Shown here piece by piece: positions 27,801 through 35,106 of a stretch of 64,000 nt of DNA (positions within the stretch are counted from its first letter, which is position 1; each line of letters starts with the position of its first letter). Below the pieces are notes generated by a model. That model was not told the DNA's origin. It did not search any database and saw only the letters and a program-made list of their open reading frames with translations. This stretch comes from Manduca sexta (lineage: Eukaryota > Arthropoda > Insecta > Lepidoptera > Sphingidae), in assembly GCF_014839805.1 (NCBI RefSeq), contig NC_051121.1, forward strand, positions 6,555,116-6,619,115, written 5' to 3'. The position numbers and the translations under genes were made by a program.

Positions 27801-29457
27801 CGGTATCAGAGAGCGGTGATATGGCAGCCAGCGCCGCGCTGTATCGCGCCACAGCATATACTATCATCAGCACAAACGTGCTGCTCCAGGCAGAGAACAG
27901 GCCGCTCCTGGTAGAGGTGCCGTCCAGACTCCGTGACGCTCTCCAGGCGCTGATCAGGCTCACCGCTGTCGTACCCTCCATCTGGTCCTCACCGAAACAC
28001 TTGGCGCACCACGCTCTCAGCAGCCTCAACACCCTGGAGAGCACCTCGCCACTCACCCACGATGTGTTCGGCACCATGGTTGCCCTGGTTCTCACTGCTC
28101 CGTCCATGTTTTGCAAGCAAGGCAGCACCGCCAGGCCGACGCACCTGGCGCGCCAGATAACGCTGCAAGCACTGCGGGCGGATCTATTCCGCGCGCTCCT
28201 AGTCACTGATGTGTCATCCTGCGCTGAACCCATGGAAGGCCAGGAGACTTTCAACGCGAAGCCAGACCTGGAGAATCTGCTATCGATAATGAAAGAAATA
28301 CGACGAGGAAACCTGCCAGACGGACTTAATCCTAATGACGTATGGGACAAGATCAAGAAACAGTGCCATCCCTTCTTGAGGTGTTGCTGCATATTTTATC
28401 ATTTTCTGAGCGACATCAACCCGCCCACAGAACTGACAGTGCCAGAAGGTGACACCTGGGAGGTGATGTGTGGCTACTTAGATCTGCCGACTACATTCAA
28501 GGACTTGATAGACAATCAAACTGCCAAAAAGAAGTTTAACGAATGGGGAGCGCAATCGAATGATTGGTTTACGGGAGATATACTTCCAGAAACAGTTGTG
28601 TCTCCTAGCGAACCGCCGCGACTGATCTCCTTGCCAGAAGACTTCTCGGAGTTGATGAATCTTGTGTCTGACTATCCATGTCCAAATTCAGACCGTGAAG
28701 ATAGCAAGAACCCCACGGTGTGTCTCGTGTGTGGCCAGATAATGTGCTCGCAAAGTTATTGTTGTCAGGCGGAGATACCCAAGGTCAGTACGATATCCAT
28801 GTTAAATTTGGTAGGATATATTTGTGGGGAATATTGACTAATGGAATTGAAACGTTAGTGATTACGCGCGGGATATGCCTAATTTGGTGTTTGTGTGATC
28901 AGGCGGGTCGCAGCGGCGGCAGCGAGCGCGTGGGCGCGGTAGTGGCGCACGCGGCGGTGTGCGGCGGCGGCGTGGGGATGTTCCTGCGTGTGCGCAGCTG
29001 CGAGCTGTTGCTGGTCGCGGCTCCTGCGCGTGGCGCTAAACTCCCCGCGCCATACCTCGACTCCTACGGCGAAACTGATCAGGTCACTACCACTACTGTA
29101 CACATTGTTAAGGGACATTAAAGTGTTGATGCGATCATTGGTCAAATTTAAATATTTTTATCACTTATACATAGCTCATACTAAATTTTCAAACTTCAAC
29201 TTACCAAATTATAAACAAAACTTTGAGTACAATCCTCCACACAAATCTCTGTGAAACCTGCTAGTATCATTTCAATTAATAAATCTAGAATGATTTGCTT
29301 TGTATTGCAGGGTCTGAACCGCGGCAACCCGCTGCACCTGTGCCCCGAGCGGTACGAGTCGCTGCGCACGCTGTGGCTGAGCCACTCGCTGCACGAGCGC
29401 ATCGCCCGCGCCCTCGACACCAACATGCTCGCCACCATCACCTGGCAGAATTTCTGA
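6673..29457 (+). CDS. Ubr1: Ubr1: E3 ubiquitin-protein ligase, N-recognin (UBR1/UBR2 type), 26 coding exons
   Basis: Family knowledge: UBR1/UBR2 are RING E3 ligases that bind destabilising N-terminal residues and send the protein to the proteasome (Arg/N-degron pathway). Seen: 26 exons with GT/AG borders and compatible phases join into 1760 codons including TGA (1759 residues; human UBR1/UBR2 are about 1750). Domains in order: UBR box about 97-165 (starts CGRVFKQGEPAYSCRECG, includes CDCGDTEAW), which binds basic N-termini; ClpS-like domain about 229-300 (VLYNDETHTFEQ), which binds bulky hydrophobic N-termini; a winged-helix-like stretch from about 767 (RYVPGVG); basic coiled region about 1020-1060; RING-H2 with C1094, C1097, C1154, H1156, H1159, C1162, C1196, C1199; C-terminal Cys-rich motif CLVCGQIMCSQSYCCQ about 1631-1646, then GLNRGNPLHLC. 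The start was chosen as the only in-frame ATG opening the UBR1-like N-terminus. Insects usually have one gene for the UBR1/UBR2 pair, so the vertebrate split does not apply. Upstream noncoding exons are not resolved. Confidence 0.96.
6848..11279. other. Ubr1 intron 1 (4.4 kb)
   Basis: AT-rich. Holds a family A repeat at 6960-7091 and a decayed retroposon tail about 10285-10430 (AACGGATTTAGATGAAATTT, then ACATAGGCTACTTTTTATCC). No conserved peptide found in its short open frames. Confidence 0.7.
6960..7091 (+). repeat. Dispersed repeat family A, copy 1 (5' truncated)
   Basis: Signature CAGGCCGGCATAATTGTGTC, GCCGAGGGGTACTCATCTCT and TTACCATCAGGTGCAG, ending in an A-run. Recurs at 13358, 16384, 21909, 24350 (-), 34001 and 44715 (-). 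Probably a retroposed SINE-like family because copies are 5' truncated and end in A-rich tails. Confidence 0.65.
11280..11444 (+). CDS. Ubr1: Ubr1 coding exon 2 (start of UBR box)
   Basis: Acceptor TTCTGTTCAG, donor TGTG|GTACGT. Residues 59-113. Carries the first UBR-box zinc ligands in CGRVFKQGEPAYSCRECG; the box is finished in exon 3. Confidence 0.93.
11477..11546. repeat. Hairpin element, unit 1
   Basis: Inverted repeat of CGACGGTCCCTACGTAAAGT and its complement (one mismatch in the first 23 bp), with a loop around TCTGCAAAATAGCG. It shares sequence with the second hairpin 103 bp downstream. Confidence 0.8.
11649..11725. repeat. Hairpin element, unit 2
   Basis: Inverted repeat with arms of about 37 bp (TCGACGGACCCTACGCAAAG paired with its near-complement ending GACCGTCGA). 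Same family as unit 1. The A-rich GAATCTGCAAAAT segment is shared. Confidence 0.8.
12439..12591. repeat. Foldback/MITE-like element, 153 bp
   Basis: Ends TATGCAAAGTATCAAAACAC and the complement of TATGCACAAGTTCAAAACAC form terminal inverted repeats of about 27 bp with few mismatches. No clear target duplication seen. Confidence 0.6.
13010..13318 (+). repeat. SINE family B, copy 3
   Basis: Head has an A-box-like AATAGCCTAGTTGGGAGTG; body CATCGTGAGGAAACCTGCAT and CACTAGGCCAGCTTGGTG; tail GGGGCTAATATAATTATTAT. Diverged from the other copies; no duplication found. Confidence 0.75.
13358..13568 (+). repeat. Dispersed repeat family A, copy 2
   Basis: Longer copy: CACAAGGTGTGCAACCCGC, GTGTGTCGCGTTTAGAGATC, AACAGGCCGGCATAATAGTG, TTACCATCGGGTGCTG, ending AATAAAAAGG. 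Confidence 0.65.
13872..14026 (+). CDS. Ubr1: Ubr1 coding exon 3 (rest of UBR box)
   Basis: Acceptor CTACCTGCAG, donor GCT|GTAAGT. Encodes TCVLCVECFK, HRHHKYKM and CDCGDTEAWKRDPFC, the remaining Cys/His ligands and acidic substrate-binding part of the UBR box. Ends at residue 165 in phase 0. Confidence 0.95.
14027..14612. other. Ubr1 intron 3 (586 bp)
   Basis: No repeat or coding signal recognised. Confidence 0.6.
14613..14752 (+). CDS. Ubr1: Ubr1 coding exon 4
   Basis: Residues 166-211. Acceptor GTGGCAG, donor CTCAG|GTTAGT. Linker between the UBR box and ClpS-like domain; contains a hydrophobic helix (KIVATVCLTYCLRLL). Confidence 0.9.
15066..15165 (+). CDS. Ubr1: Ubr1 coding exon 5 (ClpS-like domain, first part)
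   Basis: Acceptor ATTTTTAG, donor CAG|GTAAAT. Encodes ILEQPDCFCTVLYNDETHTF, the typical start of the ClpS-like fold (the Asn-Asp before a Thr-Phe-Glu stretch). Residues 212-245. Confidence 0.94.
15228..15488 (-). repeat. tRNA-derived SINE, family D
   Basis: Read on the - strand it starts GACTGCACCGGTGGCGTAGT (A-box-like), has a perfect B box GGTTCGAATCC (15420-15430), then a body with TGGGACGGAACACACTTGGC, and ends in a GTGTGTGTG-rich tail. The box order and spacing are those of a tRNA-headed SINE. Confidence 0.8.
16384..16480 (+). repeat. Dispersed repeat family A, partial copy
   Basis: AAGTCCGGCATAGTTGTGAC, GGTAATCTCTCGCCGATCGA, CCACTCCGCTTACC: a diverged family A fragment. Confidence 0.45.
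16780..16922 (+). CDS. Ubr1: Ubr1 coding exon 6 (ClpS-like domain, second part)
   Basis: Acceptor TATCAACAG, donor GAGAT|GTAAGT. Residues 246-292; VITTLIRVTKCNHRDSVELV followed by DREGRALIK completes the ClpS-like domain. Confidence 0.93.
16923..17870. other. Ubr1 intron 6 (948 bp)
   Basis: Includes a retroposon tail at about 17178-17240 (CCCCGTGACCACGAAGGCTG followed by CTTCGAAACGTCGGGAG), the same sequence that forms the palindrome at 57726-57787. Confidence 0.55.
17871..17984 (+). CDS. Ubr1: Ubr1 coding exon 7
   Basis: Acceptor GTGTACTCAG, donor ACTG|GTGAGT. Encodes CTAMFERFTTRQG and VMHAHVIAHQTFAMKLLHW. Phases 2 in and 2 out fit the neighbours. Confidence 0.9.
18250..18494 (+). CDS. Ubr1: Ubr1 coding exon 8
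   Basis: Acceptor ACGCTTCAG, donor TATG|GTTAAT (weaker than consensus). Encodes LQNFVSQEPQLRL through LFTKNYG. Contains a Gly/Val-rich stretch (AVGGGGVAVG). Confidence 0.9.
18495..18847. other. Ubr1 intron 8 (353 bp)
   Basis: No repeat or coding signal recognised; the open frame running on from exon 8 is intron read-through. Confidence 0.6.
18848..19023 (+). CDS. Ubr1: Ubr1 coding exon 9
   Basis: Acceptor GTTTCAG, donor AAT|GTAAGT. Encodes SILKDFIRDDHDHSFSISSL to NRRCTN, a well-conserved UBR1/2 region. The frame ends in phase 0. Confidence 0.92.
19295..19492 (+). CDS. Ubr1: Ubr1 coding exon 10
   Basis: Acceptor TATATTCCAG, donor CAG|GTGAGT. 66 codons in phase 0, GRLEFDRNHVSIPFKRAQF to GMDSVVRQ. 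The following intron holds the mariner copy. Confidence 0.93.
19676..20986 (-). mobile_element. mariner-family transposon (DD37D, maT-like), 1311 bp, in Ubr1 intron 10
   Basis: Terminal inverted repeats of 25 bp with three mismatches: left starts TACCTAGTCTTGCCATAAAT, right complement starts TACTTAGTCTGGCCATAAAT. TA duplications at 19674-19675 and 20987-20988. It carries a transposase remnant on the - strand, opposite to Ubr1. Length and ends fit a nearly full-size Tc1/mariner element. Confidence 0.93.
19802..20842 (-). pseudogene. mariner DD37D transposase, broken by two frameshifts
   Basis: In the ancestral frame this would cut and paste the element. Seen on the - strand from MVWGDKENRIAVIALHKVGM: N-terminal helix-turn-helix DNA-binding half, then TDEKIF (first Asp), QQDSAPGHKA (second Asp) and SPDLNPLDYDLW, whose last Asp lies 37 residues after the second, defining DD37D. 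The end is GDHFE and stop at 19802-19804. About 347 codons, close to the usual length. Two breaks: an extra base in an A-run (T-run at 20403-20408 on +) just before TDEKIF, and a lost base near 19929-19930. It is therefore inactive; the TIRs could still respond to a transposase from elsewhere. Confidence 0.92.
21235..21421 (+). CDS. Ubr1: Ubr1 coding exon 11
   Basis: Acceptor CGCGTTGCAG, donor AGAG|GTAATT. Encodes MGQHMEYEPEWESAFNLHVK to PPAKVLR. First exon after the mariner-bearing intron; the phase still matches exon 10, so the insertion left the reading frame intact. Confidence 0.93.
21476..21619. repeat. MITE-like element, family E, copy 1
   Basis: Imperfect inverted ends: TTGAAAGGCTAATTGATTTA against AATTAGCCTTTTAA. 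The interior CGATACTAAGTTTCATA and AAAATCAGCAC recurs at 37961-38108. No clear duplication. Confidence 0.6.
21909..22000 (+). repeat. Dispersed repeat family A, short copy
   Basis: TAGGCCGGCATAATTGTGCC, then CTCCGCTTACCATCATGTGG and GTGCACGTTTAAAAAA. Confidence 0.55.
22066..22251 (+). CDS. Ubr1: Ubr1 coding exon 12
   Basis: Acceptor TTGTTTACAG, donor ATAG|GTAACG. Encodes LGGQSALVIPYDVSVKAVSI to KPKPTPEELI. Confidence 0.92.
22252..22655. other. Ubr1 intron 12 (404 bp)
   Basis: Includes a family D SINE fragment around 22520-22580 (TATGCCCGATATGGCAATAG), opposite in orientation to the 15228-15488 copy. Confidence 0.5.
22656..22804 (+). CDS. Ubr1: Ubr1 coding exon 13
   Basis: Acceptor CATGTCTCCAG, donor CTGCAG|GTCCAT (weak donor). 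Encodes AGMWRRNGFALLNQLFFYHN and MLDRDVVMLQ, a signature stretch of UBR1/UBR2. Confidence 0.93.
23072..23237 (+). CDS. Ubr1: Ubr1 coding exon 14
   Basis: Acceptor TTGTAAACAG, donor ACTA|GTACGT. Encodes IGASLIESNEFIIHVLNKFN to EEFLGLLIT. Confidence 0.92.
23238..23604. other. Ubr1 intron 14 (367 bp)
   Basis: No repeat or coding signal recognised. Confidence 0.6.
23605..23719 (+). CDS. Ubr1: Ubr1 coding exon 15
   Basis: Acceptor TTTTCCATAG, donor CAACAG|GTACTG. Encodes IVGSRYVPGVGEVTNED and KKEIIQMLCVKPMPHSEL, closely matching the known UBR1 winged-helix-like region. Confidence 0.95.
23992..24203 (+). CDS. Ubr1: Ubr1 coding exon 16
   Basis: Acceptor ATAATTTACAG, donor GCTG|GTTAGG. Encodes LPEDQLHETGLEAVIHEVAD, then GVYKLKPHLYDEYDTFFYHY and a charged coil (SRSEEEQRNRRKAA). 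Confidence 0.94.
24204..24699. other. Ubr1 intron 16 (496 bp) with a family A fragment
   Basis: The segment 24350-24455 is a - strand family A fragment (GAGTGGGGTCCAAATAGAAG, CTGACGGGAGATGG, ATTAGGCCGGC). A short internal direct repeat is also present: CAACATTAATTATAAAATAT at 24518 and again at 24606, each followed by related sequence. Confidence 0.55.
24700..24866 (+). CDS. Ubr1: Ubr1 coding exon 17
   Basis: Acceptor TGCCGTCAG (poor pyrimidine tract), donor AAG|GTGAGC. Encodes CCPPPALPLLSAPFRLVAHL to RSFSETQVHK. Very GC-rich. Confidence 0.9.
24867..25172. other. Ubr1 intron 17 (306 bp)
   Basis: Nothing recognised apart from splice signals. Confidence 0.6.
25173..25348 (+). CDS. Ubr1: Ubr1 coding exon 18
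   Basis: Acceptor TTTGTTGACAG, donor TCAA|GTACGA. Encodes ALHLMGYAVRDEESGHYEFL to LAKWVLHRIK. Confidence 0.92.
25594..25685 (+). CDS. Ubr1: Ubr1 coding exon 19
   Basis: Acceptor AATCTTACAG, donor GCAG|GTAGTT. Short acidic linker (GDGENMEVDQEEKPATDEAA) in front of the basic coil of exon 20. Confidence 0.88.
25960..26087 (+). CDS. Ubr1: Ubr1 coding exon 20
   Basis: Acceptor TTCATTTTCAG. Encodes EKTRRAKFAAERRAKLMAQM to TLFEETNTE, a basic coil. Two donors 3 bp apart are possible (26087 or 26090); the second would add one valine. Confidence 0.9.
26324..26434 (+). CDS. Ubr1: Ubr1 coding exon 21 (RING start)
   Basis: Acceptor GTGTCCACAG, donor GAG|GTACAC. Residues 1064-1100; ends with CIMCQEE, the first two RING cysteines. 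Confidence 0.93.
26714..26943 (+). CDS. Ubr1: Ubr1 coding exon 22 (RING loop and central ligands)
   Basis: Acceptor AATTGTTGTAG, donor CGCAG|GTACGC. Encodes an Ala/Gly/Arg-rich insert followed by CGHALHARCW (RING ligands C1154, H1156, H1159, C1162). One of the most GC-rich exons in the window. Confidence 0.93.
27101..27533 (+). CDS. Ubr1: Ubr1 coding exon 23 (RING end)
   Basis: Acceptor TTCCATTACAG, donor GAT|GTAAGT. Encodes EYLCPLCERLCNTALPLLPG, completing the RING, and an acidic stretch (MEEESADETEVY). Confidence 0.95.
27794..28783 (+). CDS. Ubr1: Ubr1 coding exon 24 (largest exon)
   Basis: Acceptor GGCTTTTCCCAG, donor AAG|GTCAGT. 330 codons in phase 0; ends with CLVCGQIMCSQSYCCQAEI, the start of the C-terminal Cys-rich UBR1 domain. 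The long open frame on the opposite strand here is a shadow. Confidence 0.96.
28903..29082 (+). CDS. Ubr1: Ubr1 coding exon 25
   Basis: Acceptor TGTGTGATCAG, donor CAG|GTCACT. Encodes VGMFLRVRSCELLLVAAPAR and PYLDSYGETDQ, typical of the UBR1 C-terminal domain. Confidence 0.95.
29311..29457 (+). CDS. Ubr1: Ubr1 coding exon 26 (last, with stop)
   Basis: Acceptor TTGTATTGCAG. Encodes GLNRGNPLHLCPERYESLRT and ends TITWQNF then TGA, the expected UBR1-family C-terminus. Confidence 0.95.
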   Translation, partial: GLNRGNPLHLCPERYESLRTLWLSHSLHERIARALDTNMLATITWQNF

Positions 29458-29920
29458 TTCACCTTCCGCCAGCTGCAGCAAGCCGTGCGGAGGATACGCC
29501 GGATGTCCGGACCGCAGCCGCCGCGACCCGCTCGGGGAACGTGAACTCATGTTGGACAATGTCGCAATGTTAAACACCATTATTACCAGTTTTGCTGAAC
29601 ACTTAATTATATATCAAATAACAGCGACGGTATATGTCGTCGTTAAATTTTTACTCGACGTTATTATACGTCATGCCAAATTCTCTTGTACCGTTAACAT
29701 GTTATTCGGTCGTAGTATAATCATAGTAAAAATTTTCCATGTCATGTTTATACTGTCTTAGTAGTTTGGGTTACACTGGAGTTTTTAAAAATCATATTAC
29801 GATAAATAAATGTGAGCATTAAATATATCTCGCAATTAGTATGTGTTCCGTTGTCACTATCTTGTTGTAATGTCTACTGTCTATGTTATATTTAAATAAA
29901 TATTTCTCGTCGTAAACGGT
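29458..29920 (+). other. Ubr1: Ubr1 3' UTR (inferred) with poly(A) signals
   Basis: AATAAA hexamers lie at 29805-29810 and 29895-29900, with another AATAAATAAATAA run near 30242. The first two are sensible ends for the Ubr1 transcript; the true cleavage site needs cDNA. Confidence 0.55.
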
Positions 29921-31249
29921 TCATGGAAACCAAAATTATTGACTTACTGGAATTTAACGTTATAGGATAAAGAATTGTTGCTTACGATGTGTACTAATAC
30001 TTAGGCAGCGAATTGAATGTTAGTTTAATACATTGGGAAAAGTGATTCATTTATGCTTACCATGAAAGTTATATTCCAGAGTAGATAAAGTTGATTTATC
30101 ATAAAGTCAGCATGTTTTGTCGCGGTAAGCTAATTTATAAATTATGACAAATAATTTTCCCATGTTGATTTGCTGTGGATTAAGGTTAACCAAATTTTTG
30201 TAAATAATAATGCTTATAACTGTCGTTTAGTACAAAACGACAATAAATAAATAAATATGAATTTTATTGACATTGTCGTACTTAGTTTAGATATTCAACG
30301 GTTTATAAATTACATAAACACCAGTTTTTAGGACACTAACATTTATTTAGACGTACGTGTTCTTCAGAAATGTTCAATAGGGTCGTTAACCGTTGAGTTT
30401 TTTGTCTCTTTCACTCTCACGACTTTCATAGAGAAAGTGACAAAATATCGATAAACAATTCTATTGAACATCGCGAACTTTGCAAATTATTTAGGCTGTA
30501 TAGCTTTCATCTTCTACTTAGTATAAAACAGAAGTGGATATAAGATCAAATCTCATGAATAAAAAGAATGGTTAATGAATTTTGTAGCATCAATAAAATA
30601 GAAAGAAAATAAAGTTATGAAGTTCGTCACGAGCATAAATTGAAAACATGATTTTGTGTTATTGATTCTTTGTGAAATTATAAATTTAGAAATGGTCTCA
30701 TAAATGCTAGCGTGTCACAATATAATGATTAAAGTAATAAGAGATAAAATTGTCCATCATGGCCGATTTGTGAAGACTTCATACGTATTAGAATAAACAC
30801 CACCTTCGTGGATAAATGAAATTTATTAAATTTGTCTGTTTTCACAAGAACTTTGTATTTGTAGTGCGATTTTTGGTTCAGAATTTAAATGTATCAAAAC
30901 TTGGCAACTATTATGCAGCTCAATATAAATTGATTTAAATTAAGATAATGTATTCTAGCCTAAATATGCTTGTTACTATTCATATGTTTCGAATATTCAA
31001 TACAGCTTAATATTTTTAAAAGTTTTAATAATAACCGTCTATATATTCAGTAATGATAGGCCGATTTCTTCGCTCATTAACTATGTCGAGGAGCTTGTAT
31101 GTTATATGAAAATATAATTTTTCATTATCCAAGTTATGCAATTAGTTTTGTACAAACGTTTAGGCCAAATATGAGATTAATACAGATGTATTATTTCTTC
31201 ACCTAGATTGTCCAAAGATGTTCCTAAATTTCAAAAGGTATTTTATGTA

Positions 31250-31473
31250 CAGTCGAAGATAAAAGTAGCTGAACAAATTAAAAAATTTAAAATGCTTCCA
31301 CACATTAAATTTAATCGAAATTTTCTTTTTTGTTTTTATAAAATAAATTAAATATATGAAGTTTATTTTAATCAATAAAAAAACACTGTTATATAAAAAT
31401 AACATACAACAATACAAACGCTAAAAGGTGATTCGAAATTTTGTATTTGTTCAACTACTTTTGTGGCTGACTG
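31250..31473. mobile_element. Tc1-like MITE, 224 bp
   Basis: Ends CAGTCGAAGATAAAAGTAGC and, complemented, CAGTCAGCCACAAAAGTAGT form inverted repeats of about 32 bp. Flanked by TA on both sides (31248-31249, 31474-31475). No coding capacity; AT-rich interior. Confidence 0.8.
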
Positions 31474-32504
31474 TACATGAACTTTTTACTCATTTTCATT
31501 TAGTGTAAATATGCTGGGATTTTGTCACATTTACATGCTATAAAAAATCCAAGTTGATACTTTCCATTTCACCAAACAAATTTTCCACACTTGGAGCCTG
31601 TTCCGCAAGTTCTAAGTAAATGCTACCTGTTACATAAATATATAAACCCAAATACAAAAGTCACACTAATCTATGCTAGCAAATGAATGGTGATAGTTAG
31701 TACCATCTACCTTAGCTGTTTGATATGATAACTAAAAAAAATTGCTTGAAATTTGTGAAACAAGTCCTGAGTTAAAGAATGACCTAACTCACTAAATGTA
31801 TCAACTAAGAATTGTGATAAAATGAGGCATTTTACACCAATAATTACTGTTGTATACTATTTATTCATTGAATACGGAGTTTATTTGTCTTGATTGTTAA
31901 ATTTGTAAAACACAATATTGAATGCAAAATCTCGCAGTTAGTATCATTGTTTAGCATTTCACTTATAGTATGTAAAATTTTGTCTTATATCTACAGATTA
32001 CGGTGATATTTTGTGTTTTTAATTATCTAATGGTTGTAATAACGATTAGTTATTAAATCTATTAATATAAATAAAATTATTATGAAATAGATTTTGGTGT
32101 TTTTGTCTGATGAAGTAACCTGCATAAATATGTAGTTGCACGTCTTAGCATCTATTCTTCCGCACACTCCATATGTATTTTCCATAGCAAGCCATATTTG
32201 GGGTTGGAAATCAGTACCTAGTATTTAATCACTTACACTACACTACACTACACTTTAATCTCACAATAAGTTATGCAATTTGCTATGGTTTTAGTCAATC
32301 GGAAATAAAGAAATATCTCTAATAAACTATGTCAAAACTTCATAAAAACGATCCCAATCTTAATCTTCGATCCCATCCCCAGAAAAAATTAATCAAAATA
32401 GGTAATTTGTCAAAAAAGCTGTCAAACTTTATTGAAGATAAACGACACTACTAGCTACTCATAAACAATAATTAGGTATGACATCTACACTTTGAATACC
32501 AAAC

Positions 32505-32665
32505 AGCACTGTGCTCGTCACCCTGGGACGACATTAGATGTTAATTCTCAAAATCCACAGCAAAATTACGATTAGCTATAGGTACAGTCCTTCAAACCGT
32601 AACACTATGGTGCTGGCACATTATTGTTTGGAGGCAGAAATATATATAATATTACCTACCCAGCC
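32505..32665 (+). repeat. Dispersed repeat family F, decayed copy
   Basis: Order of motifs GTGCTCGTCACCCTGGGACG, CCTTCAAACCGTAACAC, TTGGAGGCAGAAATA, TACCTACCCAG. A better copy is at 38660-38868. Confidence 0.5.
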
Positions 32666-32885
32666 AAACTCTACAAAAGACTTAGTACTGCGGCTACCTA
32701 GTAAAAATAACATCAACTAAATCATTCCAAATAATAGGTAAAATGTATTTACATATATAAAACCGCTATCCAGCAATATTTTTTTTTCATATATATTTAA
32801 GGTGCTTGGTCGTTATTTCACGACTATCTCGCTCCAAGTGTAAAAATTATAGAGCTAGTTATAATTTATAAACTTCATCGGCAAC

Positions 32886-32957
32886 GACTCCGTGGCGCAA
32901 CGGTAGCGCGTCTGACTCCAGATCAGAAGGTTGCGTGTTCAAATCACGTCGGGGTCA
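32886..32957 (+). tRNA. tRNA-Trp (anticodon CCA)
   Basis: 72-nt cloverleaf without intron: acceptor GACTCCG/CGGGGTC (one G-U), D stem GCGC/GCGC, anticodon stem TCTGA/TCAGA around loop CTCCAGA (CCA at 32918-32920), T stem GCGTG/CACGT with loop TTCAAAT, discriminator A. Internal A box TGGCGCAACGG and B box GTGTTCAAATC are present. The nearest T-run (TTTTT) is 32 bp downstream, a rather distant terminator. Confidence 0.97.
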
Positions 32958-33439
32958 AATTATTATTATACAGGGTGAGACCACGTTGATTTTTGGCATC
33001 ATAGTCCTGTATAGAAGTCGATGTTGCTACTAAGATTATGTGGTAATGAGCTAAAATCAAAGTTTGGTCAATCTGGTTTTATCTTAGTAAAACAGTGCGA
33101 CCAATCGCTGCCCTTGTTCAGCCGAATATTTGTTGCTTCAGGCAGCGCGAATGAGCATTTGGAAGAATACGTTTTGATGTAGGCCGTTAGCAATTACTTT
33201 TACTAAGCGCACGGTCCGCATGCAATCTATCACAACCTTGAAGGATTGGCGATTATCAAATCATACCACAGCTGTTATAGGTGCAGTGTGTGTAGGTATA
33301 CCCCTTGTGCACTGTAAAAGGCGTGCAAGAAAAGTATTATGTACCCGCAGTTTTACATTAGCCAATAAGTGGTTTCAGGATGCATTTTAGTATTAACTAT
33401 CAATGCAAAAAACTTTGTTGCATAAAAAAGAAAGAACGA
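32958..33439. other. Spacer between convergent tRNA-Trp genes
   Basis: 482 bp without coding signal. Starts with CAGGGTGAGACCACGTTG. Not recognised as a repeat from within this window. Confidence 0.5.
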
Positions 33440-33511
33440 TGACCCCGACGTGATTTGAACACGCAACCTTCTGATCTGGAGTCAGACGCGCTACCGTTGC
33501 GCCACGGAGTC
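33440..33511 (-). tRNA. tRNA-Trp (anticodon CCA), identical second copy
   Basis: All 72 nt are identical to the copy at 32886-32957, in opposite orientation, so the two genes converge over a 482-bp spacer. Anticodon at 33477-33479. A TTTTTT terminator lies about 10 nt downstream on the - strand (A-run at 33424-33429). Confidence 0.97.
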
Positions 33512-34000
33512 GTTGTACTATTAATTTGAAATTAGCAATTGATATCTATTTAGGAGTTTTGGTAAAAAAAAAAATGAATAAATAACAATTATTACTGTAG
33601 TTTGCCATATAGCTACATATTTCTTATATTAATGTAGTACTCTATCTGGACCCTATTGGTTTTGACATCAGGTGCTATCACTGCTGTGAAATGAAATAAA
33701 TCATTTATTTAAACTTATAAAATGTTATAAAATATATTTTAGATTCCGTCAATATAAACTCTACCACTTCTAAACTATGGTGTTGCTTTTTTCAAAATTA
33801 GTTTAAAGTATAAAGTACAGTGCACATTATACATATACAATACAATTGGTTTCTTTTTTTATTGTGTTATAACCGTAGTACATAGCAACAATACACAGCA
33901 CTTTTCGGATGCACTGGGAACTGGACGCAAGCCCACTGCCCACTAGGTAACTTATGCTGGTGGTAGGATATATTTTATATCCGCCCAGATAACGTCTCAC

Positions 34001-34206
34001 ATACACAAGGTATTAAAACCCGCCATAGTGCCTCACGTAAGTGTGTCGCGTTCCGAGATCAGCCTGTGTATATCCGGTGCTAAAAGGCCGGTATAATTCT
34101 GTCGACTGCCGAGGGGTAATCATCTCTCGTCAGTCTACATTTTTGGGCGCCACTCCACGTACCATCAGGTACAGAAGGGTCACTTCGCCGTGCACGTATG
34201 AAAAAG
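34001..34206 (+). repeat. Dispersed repeat family A, near-complete copy
   Basis: CACAAGGTATTAAAACCCGC, GTGTGTCGCGTTCCGAGATC, AAGGCCGGTATAATTCTGTC, GCCGAGGGGTAATCATCTCT, CACGTACCATCAGGTAC, GCCGTGCACGTATGAAAAA: the motif order that defines the family. Confidence 0.7.
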
Positions 34207-35070
34207 GTAGGTCTGAATTTGGAAGGTTAAGATAAAAAAAAATTAACGACGTAATAATTTTTATTTGTAATCGCTCTAACATTGTGTTATCGGACTAATC
34301 TTATACAAAAATAAATTACACATATCTTATAATTAAATAATCGCTTAACATTTACATTCTTCCATTATCAACCGGTCACATACGGTTTTATTCGTCGGAA
34401 AAACAAGGTACAAAATTAAATAAATTTTAATAAATAATTTTCTAATATAATTTCATTGATACGATTCTATACAAGGTGGCTGTCAATGCTCCTTTTTTAT
34501 ATGCATACAGAGTCACAAGTTAAGAATCCGTACATACCCTGTTTTAAACGTATAACAAGGTACTTCTCGTAAATTAATTCTTCAAACATGTGTCGACGAA
34601 CAAAGGAAGCTGATTACTATAAATGCGAAAGTATGTAGCTGTCAGTGTTAAATTAATAAATCGATTTTGATGAAATTTGGTATGTAGTAAGTTTGGTTCA
34701 TATTTTTTTTTAACCAGATTATACGGTTAGTAGCCTAGCAAGGGCTGGCTTATACAAACACACCGGACTTTTTGGAGAGCTCTACAGGCGCTCGCAAACC
34801 TTGAAAATTGAGCGAGCTACGTATCAAATAGCGGAAACTCACTCCCCCTTGACACCCAGTACTAACCACACTTGCAAGCCGCCATAGTTGTAATCTGCAG
34901 ATTATAAACTTATTGGTGGCAGATTTAAAACATTATAGATAAAATTTGTAAAACCATTAAGAGAATAAAAATCCTTGAAAATAAAGCGACCATGCTGAGG
35001 GCAACCCATTGACGGGTTATGAACCTCGGCTCATCGTGGTCACTGGGATTATGTGCCAATATGTTGATAT

Positions 35071-35106
35071 CCGGAATAAATAATTTTATCCATTTATTTA
35101 TTCCGG
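35071..35106. repeat. Short perfect palindrome
   Basis: 13-bp arms CCGGAATAAATAA and TTATTTATTCCGG around a 10-bp spacer. Confidence 0.6.

Larger units (their letters stand above)
29921..32885. other. Intergenic DNA between Ubr1 and the tRNA-Trp genes
   Basis: AT-rich; contains the Tc1-like MITE (31250-31473), a short CACTA pentamer run (32236-32254) and a decayed family F repeat (about 32505-32665). No gene seen. Confidence 0.65.

Noticed and set aside
27763..28392. 209-codon open frame on the - strand
   Set aside because: Exact antisense of Ubr1 exon 24; no family resemblance and the + strand frame is conserved.
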